Source of the DNA: Janthinobacterium lividum
GTDB taxonomy: Bacteria; Pseudomonadota; Gammaproteobacteria; Burkholderiales; Burkholderiaceae_D
Direction: 5' to 3'
Length of the DNA stretch: 64,000 bases
NCBI RefSeq assembly: GCF_034424625.1
Contig: NZ_CP139976.1
Location: forward strand, 992,001-1,056,000
A model generated the notes under the pieces. The model made no database searches and was not told the origin of the DNA. It saw nothing but the letters and a program-made list of their open reading frames with translations. Each line of letters starts with the position of its first letter. The first letter of the stretch is position 1. This document shows, in pieces, positions 1 to 8,934 of this stretch. Made by a program: the position numbers and the translations under genes.

Positions 1-2063
1 CGCCCGCCAAGCCCGTGTATGCGCCGAACGCCTTCTTGCACATCGCTCCCGATAACACGGTGACGGTGCAGGTGAACCGGCTGGAATTCGGCCAGGGCGT
101 GCAAACGAGCTTGCCCATGCTGATCGCCGAGGAACTCGACGCCGACTGGAGCCTGGTGCACGGCGCCCTGGCGCCGGCCGGCGAGCAGTACAAGGATGCC
201 GCCTACGGCATGCAGATGACGGGCGGTTCGGGCAGCATCGCCCACTCGTTTACGCAGTACCGCGAAATCGGCGCCAAGGCGCGCGCGATGCTGGTGGGCG
301 CCGCTGCCGCGCAGTGGAAGGTCAGTCCCGACCAGGTGCGTGCCGCCAAGGGCGTGCTGTATGGCCCTGGCGGACAAAAGGCGACGTATGGCGAGTTTGC
401 CGACGCGGCCATGCGCCAACCCGTGCCCGCCACCGTCAAGCTGAAAGACCCGCGCGAATTTGTCATCATCGGCAAACCCGTGAAACGCCTCGACGCGGCC
501 GCCAAGTCCACGGGAAAACAGCAGTTCGGCATCGATTTCAAGCCGCCCGGCGCGAAAGTGGCCATGGTGGCGCGCCCGCCCGTGTTTGGCGCCAAGGTGG
601 CGAAATTCGACGCCAGCAAGGCGAAAGCCATCAAGGGCGTGCTCGAGGTGCTGGAAGTGAAGACCGACCGTGGCGGCAGCGGCGTGGCCGTCATCGCCGA
701 CGGCTACTGGCCCGCCAAGCAGGGACGCGACGCGCTGGTGATCGAGTGGGATACGAGCGCCGTGGAAAAGGTCAGCAGCGACAAGCAGCTGGCCGCCTTC
801 AAGGCGCTGGCGAAAACGCCGGGCACGGTCGCCAAACCTGCCGACATGGACAAGCTGGCCAAGGCGCCGAAAAAGATCGAAGCCGTGTACGAGTTCCCCT
901 ACCTGGCGCACGCGCCGATGGAGCCGCTCAACTGCGTCGTCGACCTGCAAGCGGACAAATGCACGATGTGGGTGGGCTCGCAATTCCAGACCGGCGACCA
1001 GGCGGCCATCGCGGCTACTTCCGGCCTGAAACCCGGGCAGGTGACGCTGCACACCATGATGGCTGGCGGCGGCTTCGGCCGGCGCGCCGTGCCCTCGTCC
1101 GATTATGTGGTCGAAGCCGTCAACGTCGCCAAGGCATACAGGGCGGCGGGCAAGAGCGGCCCCTTAAAGCTGATGTGGAGCCGCGAGGATGACATCAAGG
1201 GCGGCTACTACCGGCCGTCGCATGTGCACCGCGCGCAGATCGGTCTCGACGCCAAAGGGAAAATCCTCGCCTGGGACCACACCATCGTGGGCCAGTCCAT
1301 CATGGCCGGCACGCCATTCGAAGCCTTCATGGTGAAAAATGGCGTCGACGGCACCATGGTCGAAGGCATGGGCGAGCCGTACACCCTGCCGATGAAGCTG
1401 TCCGTGCACACGGCCAAGGCGAACGTGCCTGTGCTGTGGTGGCGCTCCGTCGGCTCGACGCACACGGCCTTCGTCATGGAAACCCTGATCGACGAGGCGG
1501 CGCACGTGGCGAAGATGGACCCCGTCGCCTACCGCAAGCAGCTGATCGACGCCAGGCACACGCGCCACATCGCCGCGCTGGACCTGGCCGTGGCCAAGTC
1601 CGGCTATGGCAAGAAGAAGCTGCCGAAAGGGCAGGCCTGGGGCGTGGCCATGCATGAATCGTTCAATTCCGTCGTCGCCTACGTGGTGACGGCTTCCGTG
1701 GTGGAAGGCGCGCCCAAGCTGCACCAGGTATGGGCCGGCGTGCATTGCAACCTGGCCGTCAACCCCTTGACGATCGAGGCGCAAGTACAGGGAGCCGCGC
1801 TGATGGCGCTGGGCATGACCATCCCCGGTGCGGCCATCACGCTCAAGGATGGCGTGGTGGAGCAGCAGAACTTCGGCGACTACCCCGTACCGCGCATGCA
1901 AGACATGCCGGTGATCGAGGTGCACCTGGTGCCATCGGGCGACGCGCCAACGGGCATGGGCGAACCGGGCGTGCCGCCATTGGCGCCCGCATTCGCCAAT
2001 GCGCTGTTCGCGCTGACGGGCAAGCGCCTGCGCAAGCTGCCATTCGACCTGGCGGCCGCATGA
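1..2063 (+). CDS. Molybdopterin-binding xanthine dehydrogenase / isoquinoline 1-oxidoreductase large (beta) subunit, 5' truncated by window
   Basis: The frame is open from base 3 and its start lies upstream of the window; about 686 C-terminal residues are present. The family binds the molybdenum-pterin-cytosine cofactor and hydroxylates N-heterocycles or aldehydes, with a small 2Fe-2S partner normally encoded just upstream. Visible signatures are the glycine-rich MAGGGFGRR cofactor loop near base 1065, the GSTHTAFVMETLIDEAA segment near 1455, and the C-terminal GMGEPGVPPLAPAFANALF segment carrying the glutamate that acts as catalytic base in this superfamily. Length and motifs fit the IorB-like single-chain subclass better than XdhB. 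Thirteen bases downstream is a MocA-type enzyme that would make its cofactor. The substrate cannot be read from sequence. Confidence 0.85.
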   Translation, partial: PAKPVYAPNAFLHIAPDNTVTVQVNRLEFGQGVQTSLPMLIAEELDADWSLVHGALAPAGEQYKDAAYGMQMTGGSGSIAHSFTQYREIGAKARAMLVGAAAAQWKVSPDQVRAAKGVLYGPGGQKATYGEFADAAMRQPVPATVKLKDPREFVIIGKPVKRLDAAAKSTGKQQFGIDFKPPGAKVAMVARPPVFGAKVAKFDASKAKAIKGVLEVLEVKTDRGGSGVAVIADGYWPAKQGRDALVIEWDTSAVEKVSSDKQLAAFKALAKTPGTVAKPADMDKLAKAPKKIEAVYEFPYLAHAPMEPLNCVVDLQADKCTMWVGSQFQTGDQAAIAATSGLKPGQVTLHTMMAGGGFGRRAVPSSDYVVEAVNVAKAYRAAGKSGPLKLMWSREDDIKGGYYRPSHVHRAQIGLDAKGKILAWDHTIVGQSIMAGTPFEAFMVKNGVDGTMVEGMGEPYTLPMKLSVHTAKANVPVLWWRSVGSTHTAFVMETLIDEAAHVAKMDPVAYRKQLIDARHTRHIAALDLAVAKSGYGKKKLPKGQAWGVAMHESFNSVVAYVVTASVVEGAPKLHQVWAGVHCNLAVNPLTIEAQVQGAALMALGMTIPGAAITLKDGVVEQQNFGDYPVPRMQDMPVIEVHLVPSGDAPTGMGEPGVPPLAPAFANALFALTGKRLRKLPFDLAAA

Positions 2064-2076
2064 CGGCAGCGGTTTT

Positions 2077-2685
2077 TTGAGTACGGTCGGCATCTTGCTG
2101 GCAGCCGGAAGGGGGCGCAGGTTCGACCCTTCCGGCGTACAGAATAAATTATTGCAGCCGCTGGCCGAAGGCCCGCATGCGGGCTTGCCGGTGGTGGCGG
2201 TTGCCGCAAAAGCCATGCTGGCGGCCTTGCCGCGCGTGCTGGCCGTGGTGCGTGCCGACGATACGCAGGTGGCGCGCGTGCTCGGTGCGCTGGGCTGCGA
2301 GGTGCGCGTCTGCCATGACGCCGACACGGGCATGGCCGCCTCGCTTACCTGCGCCATCGATTACGTGCGCGGCGCGCCGGGCTGGCTGATCGCCCTGGGC
2401 GACATGCCCTGGGTGGAAGCGGCTACAATCGCTGCCTTGTCGCAAGCCATCGGCGATGGCGCGCACATCGCCGTGCCCGTGTTCCAGGGCCGGCGCGGCA
2501 ATCCTGTCGCCTTCAGCGCCTTTCACTTGCCGCTGCTGCTGGCGCTCGATGGCGACCAGGGCGCGCGCAGCATCGTCAACAGCCATGCCGTATGCGAAGT
2601 GACAGTGGACGACAGCGGCATCTTGCGCGATATTGATACACCTGACGATTTGTCGCCGGTGCCTGGCGCACCCGGGCGATTGTAG
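2077..2685 (+). CDS. mocA: MobA/MocA-like nucleotidyltransferase, probable molybdenum cofactor cytidylyltransferase
   Basis: This 202-residue protein opens with GILLAAGRGRRF, the LAAGxGxRxG-type nucleotide-binding loop of the MobA/MocA NTP-transferase fold, and carries GDMPW near residue 108, the metal/nucleotide-binding GDxP motif. MocA converts Mo-molybdopterin plus CTP into the dinucleotide form used by xanthine-dehydrogenase-type enzymes. The neighbour upstream is exactly such an enzyme, which supports MocA over MobA. The chosen start is TTG at 2077; it gives the canonical N-terminus, and no in-frame ATG precedes the loop. No strong Shine-Dalgarno is visible, so translation may be coupled to the upstream gene, whose stop is 13 bases away. 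Confidence 0.8.
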   Translation: MSTVGILLAAGRGRRFDPSGVQNKLLQPLAEGPHAGLPVVAVAAKAMLAALPRVLAVVRADDTQVARVLGALGCEVRVCHDADTGMAASLTCAIDYVRGAPGWLIALGDMPWVEAATIAALSQAIGDGAHIAVPVFQGRRGNPVAFSAFHLPLLLALDGDQGARSIVNSHAVCEVTVDDSGILRDIDTPDDLSPVPGAPGRL

Positions 2686-2712
2686 AACATCCATGCCAGA
2701 CACGAGGAAAAC

Positions 2713-4605
2713 ATGAAGAAAGCACCGATTCAAAAAATCACCGCCAAGGCGGGAGCCAAGGCAAGCGGCAAAGCCACAAGCAAAGCCGTAGCGAAAACCG
2801 CAGTGAAAACCACACCAGCCGCCGGCATCATCTACAGCATCGCCGCTGCCGACCTGGCCGGCCACATGTTCAAGGTGACGTTGACAGTCAAGTCGCCGGC
2901 CGCCATCGGCCAGGTCTTGTCCTTGCCGGCCTGGATCCCGGGCAGCTACATGATCCGCGAATTTTCGCGCAACATCGTCAGCATCCGCGCCGAGTCCGAA
3001 GGCAAGGCCGTGGCGCTGACCAAATTGGACAAGCACTCGTGGCAAGCCGCCCCTTGCAAAGGCCCGTTGACGGTGGAATACGACGTGTATGCCTGGGACT
3101 TGTCCGTGCGCGCCGCCCACCTGGACCAGAATCACGGCTTCTTCAACGGCACCAGCGTGTTCCTGCGCGTGCTGGGCCAGGAGGCCGAGCCGCATGAAGT
3201 GCACATCGTGCAGCCGAAGGATGCGGCCTGCAAGACCTGGAAGGTGGCCACCACCCTGCCGGAACTGAAAGCGAAGCGCTATGGCTTCGGCAGCTACCAG
3301 GCGGCCAACTACGATGAGCTGATCGACCACCCGGTGGAGATGGGCGACTTCGCGCTGGCCACCTTTACCGCGCATGGCGTGCCGCATGATATCGTCGTCA
3401 CGGGCAAGGTGCCGAACCTGGACCTGGACCGTCTGTGCCGCGACCTGAAAGCCATCTGCGAAACACAGATCGCCTTCTTCGAGCCGAAGACCAAGAAGGC
3501 GCCGATGGACCGCTATGTGTTCATGACCATGGCCGTCGGCGACGGTTACGGCGGCCTCGAACACCGCGCCTCGACGGCGCTGATCTGCGCGCGCGCCGAC
3601 TTGCCGACGACGGCGTCGATCAGTACGGAGATCGGCGACGGCTACCTGAAATTCCTGGGCCTGTGCAGCCACGAGTACTTCCACACCTGGAACGTCAAGC
3701 GCATCAAGCCGGCCGCTTTTGCGCCGTACAACTTGCAGGCGGAAAGCTATTCGCCGCTGCTGTGGCTGTTCGAAGGCTTCACCAGCTATTACGATGACCT
3801 GATGCTGGTGCGCGCGGGCCTGATCGACGAGGCAGCCTATTTCAAGCTGCTCGGGAAAACCGTCAACAGCGTCTTGCGCGGCAGCGGCCGCACCAAGCAA
3901 AGCGTGGCCGATTCCAGCTTCGACGCCTGGGGCAAGTACTACCGCCAGGATGAAAACGCGCCGAATGCCATCGTCAGCTATTACACCAAGGGTTCGCTGA
4001 TCGCGCTGGCCTTCGATCTGACGCTGCGCAGCAAGACGAACGGCGCAAAGTCGCTGGACGACGTGATGCAGGCCTTGTGGCAGCGCTATGGCCGCGATTT
4101 CTACAAGGGCAAAGCGCGCGGCGTGACGCCGGCGGAAGTCGAAGCCCTGTTCGATGAGATTGCCGGCACACGCATGAAGCCGTTCTTCGAGCGCTACATC
4201 CGCGGCACGGACGACGTGCCGCTGGCGCGCCTGCTGGCGCCGTTCGGCGTGAAATACAGCGATGCGCGCAAGGCGGAAAAGGCCAGCCTGGACGTCAACC
4301 TGGGCCGCGACGGCAACGATGCCAAGCTGGCGCAGGTGCACCAGGGCGGCGCCGCCCACCTGGCCGGCCTGTCCGCGGGCGACGTGCTGGTGGCCATCGA
4401 CGGCTTGCGCGTGACGGGAACCAACCTGGACACCCTGCTGGGCCGCTATGCGGTGGGCGCCAAGGTGGCGGTGCACGCCTTCCGCCGCGACGAGCTGATG
4501 ACGTTCGCGGCCGTGCTGCAGGGCGACCGGGTGCCGGGTGTCAGCCTGGCGCTGCTGCCGGCGCCAAAGAAAGCCGCGGGGCCGAAGCGTCCTAGCGCGG
4601 CATGA
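2713..4605 (+). CDS. M61 family metallopeptidase with PDZ domain (glycyl aminopeptidase-like)
   Basis: This 630-residue protein carries the M61 zinc motif H320-E-Y-F-H324 followed by TWNVKRIKP, the family signature, and a C-terminal PDZ domain (roughly residues 525-605) with the HLAGLSAGDVLVAIDG carboxylate-binding pattern. The N-terminal beta domain has the WIPGSYMIREF sequence typical of M61 proteins. Residues 1-38 are a Lys/Ala-rich low-complexity tail with no convincing hydrophobic core, so cytoplasmic location is the default reading. M61 members cleave N-terminal glycine or alanine and may act in quality control; the physiological substrate is unknown. An intrinsic terminator follows 20 bases after the stop, so the transcript from the Mo-hydroxylase genes probably ends here. 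Confidence 0.88.
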   Translation: MKKAPIQKITAKAGAKASGKATSKAVAKTAVKTTPAAGIIYSIAAADLAGHMFKVTLTVKSPAAIGQVLSLPAWIPGSYMIREFSRNIVSIRAESEGKAVALTKLDKHSWQAAPCKGPLTVEYDVYAWDLSVRAAHLDQNHGFFNGTSVFLRVLGQEAEPHEVHIVQPKDAACKTWKVATTLPELKAKRYGFGSYQAANYDELIDHPVEMGDFALATFTAHGVPHDIVVTGKVPNLDLDRLCRDLKAICETQIAFFEPKTKKAPMDRYVFMTMAVGDGYGGLEHRASTALICARADLPTTASISTEIGDGYLKFLGLCSHEYFHTWNVKRIKPAAFAPYNLQAESYSPLLWLFEGFTSYYDDLMLVRAGLIDEAAYFKLLGKTVNSVLRGSGRTKQSVADSSFDAWGKYYRQDENAPNAIVSYYTKGSLIALAFDLTLRSKTNGAKSLDDVMQALWQRYGRDFYKGKARGVTPAEVEALFDEIAGTRMKPFFERYIRGTDDVPLARLLAPFGVKYSDARKAEKASLDVNLGRDGNDAKLAQVHQGGAAHLAGLSAGDVLVAIDGLRVTGTNLDTLLGRYAVGAKVAVHAFRRDELMTFAAVLQGDRVPGVSLALLPAPKKAAGPKRPSAA

Positions 4606-4624
4606 TGCTCATGCAGTAAGACAG

Positions 4625-4653
4625 AAAACCGGCCGTCACTGGCCGGTTTTTTA
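4625..4653 (+). terminator. Intrinsic terminator after the M61 peptidase gene
   Basis: A perfect 10 bp stem (AAAACCGGCC / GGCCGGTTTT) with a 6-base loop runs directly into a T-rich tail. Confidence 0.85.
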
Positions 4654-4787
4654 TTTCAAGAAACAATTTCTCAAATGCAATTTATCCGACGAAACTGGCG
4701 GCTTGCCATCATATTTACTGCAAATGAACTAATTTTTCTTTAACTAAACTAAAATTGCCGAACCGCTTCTTTTAGATCGCACCCAAC

Positions 4788-5990
4788 GTGCAAACCCTCG
4801 ATCCCCGAACGATTATGCTGATGACGACCCTAATGTGCGGGGCGATGAGCATCGTCATGTTTTCGGTGTATCGCAGTTTCCGGCGCGAGGTGCATGGCCT
4901 GGGGCATTGGGCGGCCGGTTTGCTGTTGCTGGTGTGCGCGTCCCTGCTGTTCGGCACCCGCGAAGTGCTGCCGCCGGCATTGTCCGTGATCGCGGCCAAT
5001 GCGGCGCTGGTGGCTGGCATCGGCCTGTCGATGCTGGGCACGGAGACATTCTTTGGCCTGGCGCCCAGCCGCCGCGCCTATCTGCTGATACTTGCCCTGG
5101 CCATCGCCGGCAATAGCTGGTGGCTGCTGGTGCACCCTGATTTCTCGGCGCGCGTGGCGGTCTTCTCCCTGCTGGTCTTCCTGTTTTACGCCCGCCAGGC
5201 GCAGTTGGTGTGGCGCCATGGCGAGCGCCATTTCTCGAGTTTTTTCTTTGGCGCGCTGATGCTGACACAGGCGATCGTGGTGCTGGCGCGCGGCGTGTCT
5301 GCCTTGCTGCATGGCGGCGCCAGCGTGAACCTGACGGTGGCCGGCACGCCGGCCGGCATCTATCTGGCGGTCGCCAATTTCATGGCGCTGCTGCTGACGG
5401 TGGGCTTCATGACGGTGGCGACGCGTCGCCTGCAGCAGATACTGGAGCGCCGCTCGACCCACGATCCGCTGACGCAGGTGCTGAACCGGCGCGGCTTTGG
5501 CGACGCCTATGCGCGCGAAATGGGCAATCTGCGGCGCCGCCGTTTGCCGCTGACACTGCTCAGCATCGACCTCGATTACTTCAAATCGATCAATGACCGC
5601 TACGGTCACGCGGTGGGAGACCAGGTGCTGGCGCATGTGGCCACTGTCATCGGCGGGGCCTTGCGCGAATCGGATTGCGTGGCGCGTTACGGCGGCGAGG
5701 AATTCGTCGTGCTGATGCCGGACATGCCGGCGCAAAGTGCGCTGGGCGTGGCCGAACGCATCCGCACCTTGCTGCGTGAGTCTCGTCATGCGGGACTGCC
5801 TTCGTGTACGGTCAGCATCGGCGTCGCTTGCCAGGCATCGGTGGTGGAAGGGCTGGAACAGTTGCTGTCGCGCGCCGATGCGGCCCTGTACCTGGCCAAG
5901 GAGCGGGGACGCGACCGCATCGAACTCGATACCGCTGCGCTTACTGTGGACCGGACAATGTCCGCAGCTGGAATCGGTACTGGTCGTTGA
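4788..5990 (+). CDS. Membrane-anchored GGDEF diguanylate cyclase
   Basis: This 400-residue protein has an N-terminal half (about residues 5-210) made of several hydrophobic helices, an uncharacterised membrane sensor, and a C-terminal GGDEF domain (about 225-385). The active-site loop is GGEEF at residues 302-306, a catalytically competent variant, so it should make cyclic di-GMP from two GTP. RESD lies exactly five residues before GGEEF, matching the RxxD inhibitory I-site, so product inhibition is expected. The start is GTG at 4788. Its last 50 bases overlap the convergent lipoprotein gene on the other strand. The signal sensed is unknown. Confidence 0.88.
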   Translation: MQTLDPRTIMLMTTLMCGAMSIVMFSVYRSFRREVHGLGHWAAGLLLLVCASLLFGTREVLPPALSVIAANAALVAGIGLSMLGTETFFGLAPSRRAYLLILALAIAGNSWWLLVHPDFSARVAVFSLLVFLFYARQAQLVWRHGERHFSSFFFGALMLTQAIVVLARGVSALLHGGASVNLTVAGTPAGIYLAVANFMALLLTVGFMTVATRRLQQILERRSTHDPLTQVLNRRGFGDAYAREMGNLRRRRLPLTLLSIDLDYFKSINDRYGHAVGDQVLAHVATVIGGALRESDCVARYGGEEFVVLMPDMPAQSALGVAERIRTLLRESRHAGLPSCTVSIGVACQASVVEGLEQLLSRADAALYLAKERGRDRIELDTAALTVDRTMSAAGIGTGR

Positions 5991-6405
5991 ACAGGAAGGT
6001 TTCGGAAAAATCGAAGGTCTTGGCATGGCGGCGCATCAGGTGTGCCGCCGGCGGAAAGAGCGCCTGCACGCGCCGCACGGCGGCCAGGGCCGCAGCCGAT
6101 GCTTCGCTGTCGCGCGAACGGTGGACGTGCACGCTTTTCAGCTCGCCGTCGGGCCCCACGCTCAGGTCAAGCACGACGATGGCCGGCAGCATGGGCGGCA
6201 GGCGTCCGCTGAACGTGTATGCAGCGTTGGCCTCCATGATCTGCTGCGCCACCAGTGATTTGTAGGCGTCGATGCTGGCGGCGAGCTGTATTGCGGCGGG
6301 CGTGCGAGCGGGCGTAGGTGTGGGCGTGCGCGCCGCTGGCGGGGCCGCAGTCTGGCAAGCCGACAGCAGGCTGGCGGTGGCAAGGACGATTATCGCGTGT
6401 CTCAT
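5941..6405 (-). CDS. Small lipoprotein with TonB C-terminal-like domain
   Basis: The product is 154 residues. It starts with a lipoprotein signal ending in the lipobox LLSAC (Cys at residue 17), followed by a Pro/Ala/Thr-rich linker to about residue 38. The remainder contains AIVVLDLSVGPDGELKSVHVHRS, a pattern typical of TonB C-terminal folds (variable polar position, 'V..DGxL..V.V..SS'). I chose the ATG at 6405 because it gives the signal peptide; a longer upstream frame exists but reads through trpC and has shadow-like composition. The 3' end overlaps the diguanylate cyclase gene by 50 bp, tail to tail. It lies 20 bases downstream of trpC and could be carried on the trp transcript. Function unknown. 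Confidence 0.72.
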   Translation of the reverse strand: MRHAIIVLATASLLSACQTAAPPAARTPTPTPARTPAAIQLAASIDAYKSLVAQQIMEANAAYTFSGRLPPMLPAIVVLDLSVGPDGELKSVHVHRSRDSEASAAALAAVRRVQALFPPAAHLMRRHAKTFDFSETFLFNDQYRFQLRTLSGPQ

Positions 6406-6425
6406 GCCTGCCAGCCTACCATGGT

Positions 6426-7226
6426 TTAGCTGAACAGGCGTTCCAGCTCCACGCCGGGGTCTGGCGCACGCATGAACGCTTCGCCCACGAGGAAGCTGTG
6501 GATGTGCGCGTCGCGCATGCGTTGCACGTCGGCCGTGCTGTGGATGCCCGATTCCGTGATGATCAATCTGTCTTGCGGGATGCGCGGCAAGAGATTGATG
6601 GTCGTGTCGAGCGACGTTTCGAAGGTGCGCAGGTTGCGGTTGTTGATGCCGATCAGCGCGCTCTTGAGTTTCAGGGCCGCCGTCAGCTCTTCGCCGTCGT
6701 GGCTTTCGATCAGCACGCCCATGCCCAGTTCGTGGGCGCACGCTTCCATCTCCGCCATCAGGCCATGGTCGAGCGCCGCGACGATCAGGAGGATGCAGTC
6801 GGCGCCCATGGCCCGCGCTTCATAGATCTGGTACATGTCGACCATGAAATCCTTGCGCAGCACGGGGATGGCGCAGGCGGCGCGCGCCTGCTGCAGATAC
6901 TCCACGGATCCCTGGAAGAACTGTTCGTCCGTCAGCACGGACAGGCAAGCCGCGCCATGCGCCGCATAGCTGGCGGCGATATCAGCCGGACGGAAGTCGG
7001 CGCGGATCACGCCTTTCGACGGCGACGCTTTTTTCACTTCGGCGATGATGCCGGGCTTGCCGGCGGCGATGTGCTGGCGCAGGCTCGCTTCAAAGCCGCG
7101 CAGGCCGGCGCGCAGTGCGCTGTCGCTTTCCACGTCGCCGCGCAGGCTGGCCAGGCTGCGGCGGGCTTTGGCCTTGGCCACTTCATCGGCCTTCGCGGCC
7201 AGGATTTTATCGAGTATGTCGGACAT
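6426..7226 (-). CDS. trpC: Indole-3-glycerol phosphate synthase
   Basis: This 266-residue TIM-barrel enzyme converts CdRP to indole-3-glycerol phosphate. Diagnostic segments are [13 protein letters not shown] (substrate phosphate/lysine region), [19 protein letters not shown] (catalytic Lys), and [13 protein letters not shown] (Asn/Arg region). The start at 7226 (MSDILDKI) matches the family's usual N-terminus; an in-frame extension upstream lacks similarity and overlaps the intergenic gap after trpD. It is not fused to TrpF, unlike the E. coli enzyme. It is the last trp gene of the local operon (gph-trpE-G-D-C), 34 bases after trpD. Confidence 0.96.
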   Translation of the reverse strand: MSDILDKILAAKADEVAKAKARRSLASLRGDVESDSALRAGLRGFEASLRQHIAAGKPGIIAEVKKASPSKGVIRADFRPADIAASYAAHGAACLSVLTDEQFFQGSVEYLQQARAACAIPVLRKDFMVDMYQIYEARAMGADCILLIVAALDHGLMAEMEACAHELGMGVLIESHDGEELTAALKLKSALIGINNRNLRTFETSLDTTINLLPRIPQDRLIITESGIHSTADVQRMRDAHIHSFLVGEAFMRAPDPGVELERLFS

Positions 7227-7260
7227 GATGGTCGCTATTCTATAAGGGAGGGCGGGGAGC

Positions 7261-8304
7261 TTACGCTTTTGCCGGGGTGCCCAGCTGCTGCGTGACCTGC
7301 ACGAATTGAGCGAGTTTCGCAAGCGCCGCGCCCGAGCCGACGGCGGCGCGCGCGCGCGCCAGGCCGTCTTCGATCGAGCTGGCCACGCCGGCCGCGTACA
7401 GCGCCGTGCCCGCGTTCAGGGCGACGATGTCGGCAGCGGCACCTGGCTCGCCGCGCAGCGCTTCCATCATCTTGGCCTTCGATTCGGCGGCATCGGCCAC
7501 CTTCAGGTTGCGGCTGGCGATCATCGACATGCCGAAGTCTTCGGGATGGATTTCATATTCGCGGATTTCGCCGTTGACCAGTTCGCCGACGAGGGTAGAG
7601 GCACCGAGCGAGACTTCATCCATATTGTCGCGGCCATACACGACGATGGCGTGCTGCGCGCCCAGGCGCTGCAGCACGCGCACCTGGATGCCGACCAGGT
7701 CGGCATGGAACACGCCCATCAGGATGTTCGGCGCACCGGCCGGATTCGTCAGCGGACCGAGGATGTTGAAAATCGTGCGCACGCCCAGCTCCTTGCGCAC
7801 GGGCGCCGCATGCTTCATGGCCGCATGGTGGTTCGGCGCATACATGAAGCCGATGCCCGTCTGCGCGATCGACTGGGCGATCTGCTCGGGCTGCAGGTTG
7901 ATGTTGACGCCCAGGGAGTCCAGCACGTCGGCGCTGCCGGACGAGGACGAGACGCTGCGCCCGCCATGCTTGGCGACGCGCGCGCCGGCCGCCGCCGCGA
8001 CGAACATCGAGGCGGTGGAAATATTGAAAGTGTGCGCGCCGTCGCCGCCCGTGCCGACGATGTCGAGCAGGTTGGTGGTGTCGGCCATGGGCACCTTGGT
8101 GGAAAACTCGCGCATCACTTGCGCGGCGGCGGCGATTTCGCCGATGGTTTCCTTTTTCACGCGCAAGCCCATGGTCAGGGCGGCGATCATGGTGGGCGAC
8201 ATTTCGCCGGACATGATCTGGCGGAACAGGTACAGCATTTCGTCGTGAAAGATTTCGCGGTGTTCGATGCAGCGCAGCAGGGCTTCTTGTGGGGTGATCG
8301 GCAT
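7261..8304 (-). CDS. trpD: Anthranilate phosphoribosyltransferase
   Basis: This 347-residue enzyme transfers phosphoribose from PRPP to anthranilate. [14 protein letters not shown] is the PRPP-binding loop, and [20 protein letters not shown] is the second conserved anthranilate/PRPP segment. The start at 8304 (MPITPQEAL) follows a GAAGGAAG Shine-Dalgarno; the frame stays open upstream through trpG but that part has no family similarity. It is a free-standing TrpD, not fused to TrpG. It lies 65 bases downstream of trpG in the tryptophan operon. Confidence 0.96.
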   Translation of the reverse strand: MPITPQEALLRCIEHREIFHDEMLYLFRQIMSGEMSPTMIAALTMGLRVKKETIGEIAAAAQVMREFSTKVPMADTTNLLDIVGTGGDGAHTFNISTASMFVAAAAGARVAKHGGRSVSSSSGSADVLDSLGVNINLQPEQIAQSIAQTGIGFMYAPNHHAAMKHAAPVRKELGVRTIFNILGPLTNPAGAPNILMGVFHADLVGIQVRVLQRLGAQHAIVVYGRDNMDEVSLGASTLVGELVNGEIREYEIHPEDFGMSMIASRNLKVADAAESKAKMMEALRGEPGAAADIVALNAGTALYAAGVASSIEDGLARARAAVGSGAALAKLAQFVQVTQQLGTPAKA

Positions 8305-8369
8305 GATGCTTCCTTCTTCAATGATGGCGCAGGACGACACTGATGGCACGCCGTGGCGTGCGCGGAAAA

Positions 8370-8933
8370 TCAGCGCTCGAGAAAGTTCTTCAGCAGGGCG
8401 TGGCCGTGCTCCGAGAGGATCGATTCGGGGTGGAACTGCACGCCCTCGATATCGTATTCCCGGTGGCGCACGCCCATGATTTCGCCGTCGTCCGTCCACG
8501 CCGTCACTTCCAGGCAGGAAGGCAGCGAGGCGCGTTCGATCGCCAAAGAGTGGTAGCGGATCACTGTGAAGGGGCTGGGCATGCCTTTGAAAACGCCCAC
8601 GCCCGTATGCGCGATGAGGGAAGTCTTGCCATGCATGACTTGCTTGGCGCGGATGACCTTGCCCCCAAACGCTTCGCCGATGGCCTGGTGGCCCAGGCAC
8701 ACGCCCAATATCGGTTTCTTGCCGGCGAAGTGCTTGAGCACTTCCACCGAAATACCCGCCTGTGCCGGCGCTTTCGGCCCGGGCGAGATGCAGATGCGGT
8801 CCGGGTTCAGCGCCTCGATCTGTGCGATCGTGATTTCATCGTTGCGGTAGACCCGCACGTCTTCGCCCAGTTCACCGAAATACTGCACGATGTTGTAGGT
8901 GAAGGAGTCGTAGTTGTCGATCATCAGCAGCAT
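8370..8933 (-). CDS. trpG: Anthranilate synthase glutamine amidotransferase component (PabA/TrpG type)
   Basis: This 187-residue class I glutamine amidotransferase has the nucleophile Cys79 in [13 protein letters not shown] and the catalytic His/Glu in GVQFHPES near the C-terminus. The N-terminus [14 protein letters not shown] is typical. It supplies ammonia to TrpE and in many beta-proteobacteria doubles as the PabA partner for folate synthesis. The trpE stop and this ATG are separated by a single base, implying translational coupling with trpE and 1:1 synthesis. Confidence 0.95.
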   Translation of the reverse strand: MLLMIDNYDSFTYNIVQYFGELGEDVRVYRNDEITIAQIEALNPDRICISPGPKAPAQAGISVEVLKHFAGKKPILGVCLGHQAIGEAFGGKVIRAKQVMHGKTSLIAHTGVGVFKGMPSPFTVIRYHSLAIERASLPSCLEVTAWTDDGEIMGVRHREYDIEGVQFHPESILSEHGHALLKNFLER

Positions 8934-8934
8934 C

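Noticed and set aside
2149..4476. Open frame of 775 codons antisense to the mocA and M61 peptidase genes
   Set aside because: Composition is typical of GC shadows (His, Arg, Ala and Gln rich, no motifs) and it lies wholly opposite two well-supported genes.
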